Source: Alphaproteobacteria bacterium
GTDB taxonomy: Bacteria; Pseudomonadota; Alphaproteobacteria; Micavibrionales; SZUA-601
Length of the DNA: 9,302 nucleotides
Reading direction: 5' to 3'
NCBI GenBank assembly: GCA_028290805.1
Contig: JAQGJA010000055.1
Coordinates: 1 to 9,302 of the forward strand
The notes beneath the pieces are model-generated. The model saw only the letters and a program-made list of their open reading frames with translations, made no database searches and was not told where the DNA came from. Within the stretch, counting starts at the first letter, position 1. Each line of letters begins with the position of its first letter. This document shows, piece after piece, positions 1-6,390 of this stretch. The translations under genes and the position numbers were made by a program.

Positions 1-656
1 CACTTGGACTGCGTGAAGAGCAATTATACATGCGCAAGCAGGACCAGGATGAACTCGCCCATTACGCCAAAGCAGGCGTGGGTACGACGGATATCGAATT
101 TGAATTTCCGTTCACTTCGCCTGGTCATGGCGAAATCGAAGGTATCGCGCATCGCTGTGATTTCGATCTGAATGCGCATCAGGCGCATTCCGGCCAGAAG
201 CTGGAATATATGGACCCAGAGACGAATGAAAAATTCATCCCGCATGTCATCGAGCCCGCTGCAGGATTAAACCGTGCCTTGCTGGCTTTATTATGCGCCG
301 CCTATACGGTCGATGAAAACCGGCCCAGCGGGATGTATCTGAATTTCCATCCCAGCATGGCGCCGAAAAAAGCGGCGATATTGCCACTGACGGCAAAGGG
401 CGCGCATCCGGAAATTGCGACGAAACTTTATCTGGAACTGCGCCAGCATTACAATGTCGAACTGGACATCAAACAGAATATCGGCAAACGCTATGCCCGC
501 CAGGATGAGATCGGCACGCCGTTCTGTTTCACCATCGACAATGAAACGGAAACGGACGGCACAGTCACGGTACGCGACCGCAACACGACCCAACAGGAAC
601 GGATTGCATTGACATCGGTTAAATCTTTCTTAGATGAAAAAATAAAATCGATCTGA
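1..656 (+). CDS. glyQS: Glycyl-tRNA synthetase, single-chain (alpha2) class II type, C-terminal part
   Basis: This is the 3' end of a gene entering from the left edge; the frame is open from position 3 and gives 217 residues before TGA at 654-656. The product charges tRNA-Gly with glycine in the cytoplasm. Visible landmarks, counted from the first in-window codon: ELAHYAKAG (about 17-25), the catalytic-core segments IEFEFPF (31-37) and EIEGIAHRCDFDL (44-56), and class II motif 3 in HVIEPAAGLNR (81-91, Arg91). The anticodon-binding domain follows from about residue 115, with the near-invariant GKRYARQDEIGTPF (161-174) and VTVRDR (188-193). These belong to the homodimeric GlyRS of archaea, eukaryotes and some bacteria, not to the GlyQ/GlyS alpha2-beta2 enzyme. 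The ATG at 30 is internal, because conserved core sequence precedes it. The N-terminal half of the catalytic domain is outside the window. Confidence 0.93.
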   Translation, partial: LGLREEQLYMRKQDQDELAHYAKAGVGTTDIEFEFPFTSPGHGEIEGIAHRCDFDLNAHQAHSGQKLEYMDPETNEKFIPHVIEPAAGLNRALLALLCAAYTVDENRPSGMYLNFHPSMAPKKAAILPLTAKGAHPEIATKLYLELRQHYNVELDIKQNIGKRYARQDEIGTPFCFTIDNETETDGTVTVRDRNTTQQERIALTSVKSFLDEKIKSI

Positions 657-677
657 TCCACCGAAAGAAAGAACGCT

Positions 678-2114
678 ATGTCCCCGTTGATCATCCAGAA
701 AAACTACATCAACGGCGAATGGACCGCGCCGCGCGATAATGCGACCATTACCGTTTATAATCCGGCCAATAACGACATTTTGGGCATTATCCCCGATTTG
801 GGCGCCGAGGAAACGGAAAGCGCGATATTGGCGGCGCACCGGGCCCAGGATGATTGGGCGGCGCTGACGGCCTATGAGCGCGGCGGGATGTTGCGTAAAT
901 GGTATGAGTTGATGGTGCGGCACCGCGAGGAACTGGCGCTTGTGATGACGCTGGAAAACGGCAAGCCGCTGGCCGAAAGCCGCGGGGAACTGGATTACGC
1001 TTCGAGCTTTATCGACTGGTTCGCCGAAGAAGCGAAACGTTCTTATGGCCGCCAGATTCCATCGGCACAAAAGAACCGCACGCTGCAGACGATCAAACAG
1101 CCCGTCGGCGTCTGTGGCATTATCACCCCGTGGAATTTCCCCGCCGCTATGATCACGCGCAAAATCGCCGCCGCCTTTGCCGCCGGTTGCACGGTGGTGG
1201 TGAAACCCGATCACCGCACGCCCTATTCCGCCATTGCTTTGGTGAAACTGGCCGAAGAAGCGGGCATTCCGAAGGGCGTGTTCAATTTAATTACCGGAGA
1301 TGCCGCCACCATCGGCGGCGTGCTGACGCAGCATGATCTGGTGAAGAAAATCAGCTTTACCGGCTCGACCCCGGTCGGGCGGTTATTGATGGCCCAGGGC
1401 GCTTCGACACTTAAAAGAATGTCGCTGGAACTGGGCGGCAATGCGCCGTTTATCGTTTGCGAGGATGCGGATTTAACCGTGGCGCTGGACGCATTGATGG
1501 CGGGGAAAATCCGCAATGCGGGCCAGGCCTGTGTCGCGCCGAACCGGATCTTCGTGCATGAGAAAATTTACGACGAATTTGTCGAGGCGCTGACGTTGCG
1601 CGTGCGTGCGCTGAAGATGGGCGATGGCCGTGAAGACGGCGTACAGCTTGGGCCATTGATCGACCAGAAAGCGGTGGAAAAGATGGAGCATCTGGTTACC
1701 GATGCAGTGAATAAAGGCGCGCATCTTGTCCTTGGCGGCGAAAGCCCCGGCCAGGGCTCGAATTTTTATCCCGTCACGATCCTCAGCGACGTGTCCCAGG
1801 AAGCGGAATGCGAACAGGGCGAAATCTTTGGCCCCGTTTTTGCGCTGTCCTCGTTCAGCGACGACGCCGAGTGCCTCGCGCGCAGCAATGCCAGCGAAGT
1901 GGGTCTTGCCGCCTATGTGATGACGCAAAGCTTACGCCGGATGGATTTTTACACGCGCGGGATTGAATGCGGCATGGTCGGCGTCAATTCCGGCGTGATC
2001 TCATTTGCCGCCGCCCCATTTGGCGGCTATAAACAATCCGGCCTGCACCGCGAAGGCGGAGAGGAAGGGTTGGACGCGTATCTCCAGACAAAATATATCG
2101 CGGTGCAGAATTAA
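678..2114 (+). CDS. gabD: NAD(P)+-dependent succinate-semialdehyde dehydrogenase (GabD family)
   Basis: A complete 478-residue aldehyde dehydrogenase, close to the roughly 480 residues usual for GabD. It would oxidise succinate semialdehyde to succinate, the last step of GABA breakdown, in the cytoplasm. Seen: PWNF with Asn153, cofactor-site Lys176, FTGS (227-230), general base Glu251 in LELGGNAP, catalytic Cys285 in NAGQAC, and EIFGPV (382-387). Three residues that bind the substrate carboxylate in characterised SSADHs appear conserved: Arg161 (MITRK), Arg279 (KIRN) and Ser442 (VIS before AAPFGG), which favours SSADH over a generic ALDH. The second Cys (C-x-C) found in human and E. coli SSADH is absent (CVAPN). 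The cofactor loop reads KPDHRTP, with His where NAD enzymes often have Glu, so NADP+ use is possible. The ATG at 678 gives the family N-terminus; the upstream AAAGAAAGAA is only a weak ribosome site. The gene starts 21 bp after glyQS and may be co-transcribed with it. Confidence 0.85.
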   Translation: MSPLIIQKNYINGEWTAPRDNATITVYNPANNDILGIIPDLGAEETESAILAAHRAQDDWAALTAYERGGMLRKWYELMVRHREELALVMTLENGKPLAESRGELDYASSFIDWFAEEAKRSYGRQIPSAQKNRTLQTIKQPVGVCGIITPWNFPAAMITRKIAAAFAAGCTVVVKPDHRTPYSAIALVKLAEEAGIPKGVFNLITGDAATIGGVLTQHDLVKKISFTGSTPVGRLLMAQGASTLKRMSLELGGNAPFIVCEDADLTVALDALMAGKIRNAGQACVAPNRIFVHEKIYDEFVEALTLRVRALKMGDGREDGVQLGPLIDQKAVEKMEHLVTDAVNKGAHLVLGGESPGQGSNFYPVTILSDVSQEAECEQGEIFGPVFALSSFSDDAECLARSNASEVGLAAYVMTQSLRRMDFYTRGIECGMVGVNSGVISFAAAPFGGYKQSGLHREGGEEGLDAYLQTKYIAVQN

Positions 2115-2142
2115 GATGCTTTCTGCAATTTGCGAAAAAGAA

Positions 2143-2352
2143 TTTAACCGCAGAGGCGCAGAGGAAAGAGGAGGGCCGCAGAGGTTTTTATGCGCTTCAT
2201 GCCAGAATTTTAAAGAACATAAGAAGGAAAAATAAAAAGATACTACAGGATAAATTTCAATCTCCTCTTCTCCATTTCCTCTCCTTCCTCAAGCGCGCAG
2301 CACCAATGACTTCTCTGCGCCCTCCTCTTTCCTCTGCGCCTCTGCGGTTAAA
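2143..2352. repeat. Long inverted repeat, 33-bp perfect arms, 129-nt spacer
   Basis: Positions 2143-2175 are the exact reverse complement of 2320-2352 (33 bp). The match continues into 2177-2183 against 2313-2319 if C2176 is bulged, giving 40 paired bases. The arm begins TTTAACCGCAGAGG and contains a tandem CGCAGAGG octamer followed by a 16-base purine run (2160-2175). The spacer (2184-2312) shows no further symmetry. The ends lack an obvious target-site duplication and no transposase is present. It could be a small palindromic intergenic element of the kind dispersed in many environmental bacterial genomes, and as RNA it would form a long hairpin between gabD and ypfJ. Origin and function are unknown. 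Confidence 0.9.
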
Positions 2353-2423
2353 CCTTGTTTATTTACCCATTACAGAGTGCGGCACAAAGAGGCGGAACAG
2401 TATTAAAATTTTATTTCCTAAGA

Positions 2424-2456
2424 TATAATGCGTAAATCAATGTATAATTAAAAGGA
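2424..2456 (+). promoter_or_regulatory. Candidate -10 elements and ribosome site for ypfJ
   Basis: Two TATAAT hexamers stand at 2424-2429 and 2443-2448 in an AT-rich stretch. The first would place transcription start near 2436 and leave room for the AAGGA ribosome site at 2452-2456, seven bases before the ATG. The second would start transcription inside or after that site. No good -35 is visible for either, so the promoter call is tentative, while the ribosome site is convincing. Confidence 0.4.
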
Positions 2457-2463
2457 CCCATCC

Positions 2464-3282
2464 ATGCTTTGGCAATCAGGACGCAGAAGTGAGAATGTTT
2501 CGGACCGCCGCGGGATTCCAGGCGGCGTGGCTGGCGGTGGCGGATTATTGATGCTGGGGATTGGTGTCGTGGTGGCTTTACTGGGCGGCGATCCGTCGCA
2601 GTTTTTTGCCGAAGGGCTGAGCCGGACGTTGCAAACGCGCACCGAGGCCTCGCATATTCCCCAGGCGCAACAGGACGAAATGGTCGATTTCGTCAAGGTG
2701 GTCCTGGGCGGCACCGAGGATGTCTGGCGGGCGAAATTCCAGGCCATGGGCGGGCAATATGCCGATCCGCAAATGGTGATCTTCAGCGGCGCGGTCAATT
2801 CCGCCTGCGGCCGGGCGACCCGCGCGGTCGGGCCTTTTTACTGCCCCAATGACCAGACGGTTTATATCGACCTGGAATTTTTCAATGAACTTAAAACCCG
2901 CTTCGGCGCGCCGGGCGACTTTGCCCAGGCCTATGTCATCGCGCATGAAGTCGGGCACCATGTGCAGAATTTAACGGGCGTGTTCGAACAGACCGAACGC
3001 TATGGCCGTTCCAACGAGACTTCGGTGAAAACGGAACTTATGGCCGATTGCCTGGCCGGGATCTGGGCGCATGAAACGCAGAATAAAGGCCTGCTGGAAT
3101 CCGGCGATGTCGAAGAAGCGCTGAACGCCGCCAGCCATATTGGCGACGATGCCCTGCAAAAACAGACCCAGGGCGTGGTCGTGCCCGACTCCTTCACCCA
3201 TGGCAGCTCGGCCCAGCGCTATCAGTGGTTCAGGACGGGCTACGAGACGGGCGATATGGAACGTTGCAATACGTTCCGGTAA
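2464..3282 (+). CDS. ypfJ: YpfJ-type membrane-anchored neutral zinc metallopeptidase
   Basis: A 272-residue protein matching the YpfJ/putative neutral zinc metallopeptidase family (Pfam PF04228) along its whole length; the E. coli member is about 287 residues. Seen in order: a short basic N-terminus with the family signature (WQSGRRSENVSDRRG), a Gly-rich run leading into one membrane segment (about 25-42), a variable linker, and a periplasm-facing domain with GPFYCP (123-128), VYIDL (133-137), the zinc motif HEVGHH (161-166: His161, Glu162, His165), a likely third ligand Glu191 in ELMADC, then EEALNAASHIGDD (217-229), PDSFTHGSS (241-249) and CNTF near the end. All catalytic residues expected of an active HExxH enzyme are present. 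AAGGA seven bases upstream and the match of residues 1-17 to the family support this start. The cellular substrate is not known for the family. The gene stands alone between two palindromic intergenic elements. Confidence 0.93.
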   Translation: MLWQSGRRSENVSDRRGIPGGVAGGGGLLMLGIGVVVALLGGDPSQFFAEGLSRTLQTRTEASHIPQAQQDEMVDFVKVVLGGTEDVWRAKFQAMGGQYADPQMVIFSGAVNSACGRATRAVGPFYCPNDQTVYIDLEFFNELKTRFGAPGDFAQAYVIAHEVGHHVQNLTGVFEQTERYGRSNETSVKTELMADCLAGIWAHETQNKGLLESGDVEEALNAASHIGDDALQKQTQGVVVPDSFTHGSSAQRYQWFRTGYETGDMERCNTFR

Positions 3283-3293
3283 TTGTAATTACC

Positions 3294-3380
3294 AGGCGCT
3301 TCGCTTTTGAGGAAGAGGAGGTTAAAGGAAGGAGAGTTTAAGAGAAGAAGCTTTCTAATCCTTTTTCTAGCGCCTTTTTC
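3294..3380 (+). terminator. Weak terminator-like inverted repeat after ypfJ
   Basis: AGGCGCT at 3294-3300 is the exact reverse complement of AGCGCCT at 3369-3375, and the right arm runs directly into a T tract (TTTTTCC). This resembles an intrinsic terminator for ypfJ. The loop is very long (68 nt), with a purine-rich left part and a pyrimidine-rich right part that might zip up further, so the call is uncertain. Confidence 0.3.
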
Positions 3381-3405
3381 CATTAAGTGGGGACCCTATT
3401 TCCGT

Positions 3406-3528
3406 TGTCATCTTGAGGAGGAGCAATTAGAGATCCCTGCAGGATAAAGACCGGTGGCCGTTCTGCAGGGGATTCCTCCCCTGGGTACAATCATTATTCA
3501 ACGAGGAAATTGCGAGCTCAGAATGACA
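3406..3528. repeat. REP-like palindromic intergenic element
   Basis: A nested imperfect palindrome. The outer arms TGTCATCTTGAG (3406-3417) and CTCAGAATGACA (3517-3528) pair at 10 of 12 bases, then GCAATT (3423-3428) pairs with AATTGC (3508-3513). The inner arms ATCCCTGCAG (3433-3442) and CTGCAGGGGAT (3463-3473) pair with one bulge. An alternative perfect hairpin CAGGGGA-TTCC-TCCCCTG lies at 3466-3483 and uses part of the same right inner arm. The TGTCAT...GAG boundary and GATCCCTGCAG core resemble dispersed intergenic palindromes known in many bacteria, so a multicopy element is likely; this cannot be counted from one copy. Confidence 0.65.
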
Positions 3529-3572
3529 GCGAGCGTATTGTTTTCGCTCAATTGAAAATGCGTTCATATAAA

Positions 3573-3896
3573 TTAGGCGGCGGGTTTTCCGGCGATTAGG
3601 GAAGCAACGGGAACTTGGACAAGGGCCAGTGTTGAAACAGGCGCAGTTTGCCTTTTAGCCTCCTGGTACATTCGTTCCAGGATGACACCTTTGCGGTAGT
3701 TGTCGATGAATAAATCGGCTGCCGGATCGCCTTTTTCGACACGTTGGGCCAGTTCCTCGGGCATTTCACGATCTTCTCCGGCATAGACGGGACGGTCAGG
3801 GTTGTATTTTACAGGATCGCGCAAGGCTTCGGCAAAAGCCGCCCGGTGTTTGTCTAAAGACTGCTGGTTTTCTTGGGTCATATAGTCTTCGGTCAT
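3573..3896 (-). CDS. Hypothetical 107-residue protein
   Basis: I do not recognise the family. The product is hydrophilic and largely helical in character. It opens acidic (MTEDYMTQENQQSLDKH), has a central segment with DPVKYNPDRP and MPEELAQRVEKGDPAADLF (about 42-60), then a mixed-charge stretch (NYRKGVILERMYQEAKRQ) and a hydrophobic C-terminal tail (VSTLALVQVPVASLIAG). No signal peptide or clear membrane helix is seen, though the tail could pack against a membrane. The ATG at 3896 is preferred because AGGGA lies six bases upstream; a TTG at 3938 would extend it by 14 residues but has no such site and overlaps the -10. It sits 119 bp downstream of mrdA on the same strand, where rodA would often be, but has its own promoter candidate. 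Codon use looks normal for the window. Confidence 0.75.
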   Translation of the reverse strand: MTEDYMTQENQQSLDKHRAAFAEALRDPVKYNPDRPVYAGEDREMPEELAQRVEKGDPAADLFIDNYRKGVILERMYQEAKRQTAPVSTLALVQVPVASLIAGKPAA

Positions 3897-3930
3897 GCTG
3901 GTTCCCTGTTTATAATCGGGATAAAGGAAT

Positions 3931-3943
3931 TTTCCCAATTATA
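3931..3943 (-). promoter_or_regulatory. Extended -10 promoter for the 107-residue gene
   Basis: On the minus strand TATAAT (3943-3938) is preceded by TGA, giving an extended -10 (TGnTATAAT). The -35 position has only ATTAAG, which is poor but tolerable with an extended -10. Transcription would start near 3931, leaving a leader of about 35 nt with the AGGGA ribosome site. Confidence 0.55.
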
Positions 3944-4015
3944 TCACAGGATTTTTCAGGCTTAATTTAAAACCCCTGTTGCAACACACAATGCTTTCTT
4001 TGCACTGCAGCGATC

Positions 4016-5860
4016 TTATCGCTGGCGCTGTTTCTCCGGCATGCGGCGTTGCGTTTCGATCAGGATATCCCGCACGATCGGCGCGGCCACAGTGGAACCG
4101 CCGCCGCCATGCTCGATGACCACGGCGCAGACATAGCGCGGATTGCCCAGCGGGGCATAGCCGACGAAAAGCGCGTGGTGCTGTTGCTCCCACGGGGCGT
4201 CTTCAATTTTAAAGCCGCGGCGGCGCTCTTCCATGGAAATGCGGCGGACCTGGGCTGTGCCCGATTTGCCGCCATAGGCGAATTCGGGGTCTTTTGCCGC
4301 AATGTTATGGGCGGTGCCGCGTGGGGAATTGACCACGGCATCCATGCCCTGTTTGATGATGGCCAGATGGCCGGGATCGACGCCCATGCGGCTGGTAATT
4401 ACCTCGTCATATAATAATTGATCGCCCGATTTCTGGGCCAAATGCGGCGTGATCGGAATGCCGCCATTGACCAGCCGCGCCGTCATCACCGCCAGCTGCA
4501 AAGGCGTAGCCAGCACATAGCCCTGGCCGATGGCCGAGTTCAGGCTGTCGCCCATCTGCCAGCTTTGCTTATAGCGCTGCTTTTTCCAGGCCTGGGTCGG
4601 CATGATGCCGGGGCGCTCGCCTGGGATGTCGATCCCCGTCTGGCTGCCGAAACTGAAACGGTTGGCCATGGCCGAGATGCGGTCGATGCCGGTATCCAGC
4701 GCCATCTGATAGAAATAAACGTCGCAGGATTGCGCCAAAGCCTGGGTCATGTTCATCGTCCCATGCCCGCCTTTGGACCAGCAATGGAAATAATGGTCGC
4801 CCAGCTTCATATGTCCTGGACAAAACACCGTGCGGTGCTCAGAGCTTACCCCGGCATGCAAAGCGGCTAGGCCCGTCATCATTTTAAACGTGGAGCCTGG
4901 CGGGTATTGCCCCGAGATGATCTTGTTGGAAAGCGGCATGGAGGGGTCGGCCAATAATTCCTTCCACAGATTCACCGGGATGCCGCGGCTGAAGACATTG
5001 GGGTCAAAGGCCGGATGCGAGGCCATGGCATAGACCGCGCCGGTATAGGCATCCAGGATGACGGCACAGGCGCTGCGCTCGGCCGATAAGCGGCTTTGCA
5101 CAAAAAGCTGGAGCTCGGCATCCAGGGTCAGGCGCAGGGCTTCACCCTGGATGCCTTCCTGCTGGTTCAGGACGCGGACCTTGCGCCCGGTCGCATTCAC
5201 CTCTTCATCGGCGCGGCCGGCGACCCCGCGCAAATTCTTGTCGTATTGCTTTTCCAGCCCGTTCTTGCCGATCTGGAAACCGGGCAAAGACAGGACCGGG
5301 CTGCTGTCCGCAGCCAGGTCTTTTTCATTGGGAATGCCGACATAGCCAAGGATATGGGCAGTGGCGTCGTTGAGCGGATAAGAACGGATCTTGCCTTCCT
5401 CGATAAAGACGCCGGGCAGATCGGGCAGGGAAACCTCGATCGCCGTCATCTGGTCCCAGGTCAGGTTGTCCTGGACCAGCACGGGCAAAAAAGGATGCTG
5501 GCGCTTGATGTCGCGCAGGATGCGGTCGACCCGGTCGGGGGACAGCGCAATCAGGCGGTTGATCTTGGCGATGATCGCCTGCAGATCCGGGCTGCGCTCG
5601 GCGGTCAGGAGAAGGCGGAAATCCTGGACATTGATCGCCAGCGGCACGTCGAAACGGTCATAGATCACCCCGCGCTCGGGCGCAATCAGCGACATGTTGA
5701 CGCGGTTTTCCTCGGCCAGGGTCAGGTATTTATCGCGCTCCAAGACCTGGAGCTGGAACAGGCGCGCGCCAAGGATGCCGAACAAGCCCAGTTTGGCGCC
5801 GGTGATCAGCACGGCCCGGCGGGTGAATAACCGCTCCTGCTCGCGTTCGTGGCGGCTCAT
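4016..5860 (-). CDS. mrdA: Penicillin-binding protein 2 (peptidoglycan D,D-transpeptidase MrdA)
   Basis: A 614-residue class B penicillin-binding protein (E. coli PBP2 is 633). It cross-links peptidoglycan during side-wall growth as part of the elongasome, anchored in the inner membrane with its catalytic domain in the periplasm. Seen in order: a basic cytoplasmic start (MSRHEREQERLFTRR), one membrane helix (about 17-37), the dimerisation/pedestal domain with PERGVIYDR (61-69), NGLEKQYDKNLRG (200-212) and GRKVRVL (225-231), then the transpeptidase with STFK (323-326, nucleophile Ser323, Lys326), SCD (378-380) and KSGT (532-535). All three active-site motifs are present. The ATG at 5858-5860 overlaps the mreD stop as ATGA. 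The same frame stays open far upstream across mreD, but the overlap and domain start fix this ATG. No Shine-Dalgarno sequence is seen, which fits coupling to mreD. No clear terminator follows and rodA is not adjacent. Confidence 0.96.
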   Translation of the reverse strand: MSRHEREQERLFTRRAVLITGAKLGLFGILGARLFQLQVLERDKYLTLAEENRVNMSLIAPERGVIYDRFDVPLAINVQDFRLLLTAERSPDLQAIIAKINRLIALSPDRVDRILRDIKRQHPFLPVLVQDNLTWDQMTAIEVSLPDLPGVFIEEGKIRSYPLNDATAHILGYVGIPNEKDLAADSSPVLSLPGFQIGKNGLEKQYDKNLRGVAGRADEEVNATGRKVRVLNQQEGIQGEALRLTLDAELQLFVQSRLSAERSACAVILDAYTGAVYAMASHPAFDPNVFSRGIPVNLWKELLADPSMPLSNKIISGQYPPGSTFKMMTGLAALHAGVSSEHRTVFCPGHMKLGDHYFHCWSKGGHGTMNMTQALAQSCDVYFYQMALDTGIDRISAMANRFSFGSQTGIDIPGERPGIMPTQAWKKQRYKQSWQMGDSLNSAIGQGYVLATPLQLAVMTARLVNGGIPITPHLAQKSGDQLLYDEVITSRMGVDPGHLAIIKQGMDAVVNSPRGTAHNIAAKDPEFAYGGKSGTAQVRRISMEERRRGFKIEDAPWEQQHHALFVGYAPLGNPRYVCAVVIEHGGGGSTVAAPIVRDILIETQRRMPEKQRQR

Positions 5861-6390
5861 GCAATCGGCTCGTCGAAAAGATTGATCATGTCGTGCAGGC
5901 GCGACAAAAACCAGATCACCAGCGGCACGCAGGCCCAGGCGATGCTGACGCCGACCAGGCCGGCGGCATAGGACACCGCGCCAGGCTGGAACAGCGAAGT
6001 AAGCAGGAAAAGCAGCGTATAAACTCCCGCCGCCAGCAAGGCATAGGCCACCCACAGGACCCAGAAACCCTGGCCCATCAAAAAGCGGCGCTGGCGGATC
6101 AAGGTCATGCGGGCCAGGACAAAGACAAAGCCGTGCAGGCCGAAAGGCACAAAAGTGACAATATCGGTCAAAAGCCCCAGCAGAAAAACCACCGTCACGG
6201 GCATCGAACCGGGGCGCGACAAAGTCCAGTACGCAATACCGATCAGCGGCCAGATCCCGCCGATCGTGGTCATGGGCGGCAGCGAGGTCGGGATGGTGGT
6301 GACCAGCACCAGCAAGGCTACGCTCAGCACGGGCAGGAAATCCAGCGCCAGCCCGCGCAAAAACCCCAACATCGAGGCTTCGGCCGTCAT
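5857..6390 (-). CDS. mreD: Rod shape-determining protein MreD
   Basis: A 177-residue integral membrane protein; MreD proteins are usually about 160-180 residues. It works with MreC in the inner membrane to link cytoplasmic MreB filaments to the cell-wall enzymes. Hydrophobic segments lie near residues 18-36, 42-56, 63-80, 85-98, 108-133 and 142-163, with the GLLTDIVTFVPFGLHG stretch (71-87) typical of the family (GLxxD...PxGLxG). The sequence is otherwise poorly conserved, so the call rests on topology, this motif and position between mreC and mrdA. Its ATG overlaps the mreC stop by 4 bp (ATGA) and its own stop overlaps the mrdA start in the same way, suggesting translational coupling in one operon. 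Confidence 0.92.
   Translation of the reverse strand: MTAEASMLGFLRGLALDFLPVLSVALLVLVTTIPTSLPPMTTIGGIWPLIGIAYWTLSRPGSMPVTVVFLLGLLTDIVTFVPFGLHGFVFVLARMTLIRQRRFLMGQGFWVLWVAYALLAAGVYTLLFLLTSLFQPGAVSYAAGLVGVSIAWACVPLVIWFLSRLHDMINLFDEPIA

Larger units (their letters stand above)
2115..2463. other. 349-bp gene-free region between gabD and ypfJ
   Basis: No convincing gene lies here. The stretch holds the tail of gabD transcription, a long inverted repeat (2143-2352, listed separately), a pyrimidine-rich run on the plus strand (about 2261-2290) inside its loop, and an AT-rich segment (2401-2450) with two TATAAT hexamers ahead of ypfJ. Short open frames in it, including one reading NRRGAEERGG, come from the repeat arm and look non-coding. 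Confidence 0.8.
3283..3572. other. 290-bp gene-free region between ypfJ and the 107-residue gene
   Basis: Convergent intergenic space with no coding frame I believe. It carries a small palindrome over the ypfJ stop (GGTAATT/AATTACC, 3278-3293), an inverted pair AGGCGCT/AGCGCCT followed by T5, a purine-rich run on the plus strand (about 3308-3350), a REP-like palindromic element (3406-3528), and a short GAGCG/CGCTC stem (3531-3549). Confidence 0.75.

Noticed and set aside
630..1928. Long minus-strand frames opposite gabD (630-1214 and 1473-1928).
   Set aside because: Antisense shadows of a clearly conserved dehydrogenase; no ribosome site or recognisable protein.
2005..2235. A 76-codon plus-strand frame containing NRRGAEERGGPQRF.
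   Set aside because: It begins inside gabD in another frame and its distinctive part is a translation of the repeat arm, a common cause of spurious hypothetical proteins.
2143..2352. Calling the inverted repeat a true MITE.
   Set aside because: No target-site duplication is visible beside the arms and no related transposase is in view, so only the repeat itself is claimed.
3897..3938. TTG start at 3938 for the 107-residue gene (121 residues).
   Set aside because: It lacks a ribosome site and overlaps the -10 hexamer, whereas the ATG at 3896 has AGGGA at good spacing.
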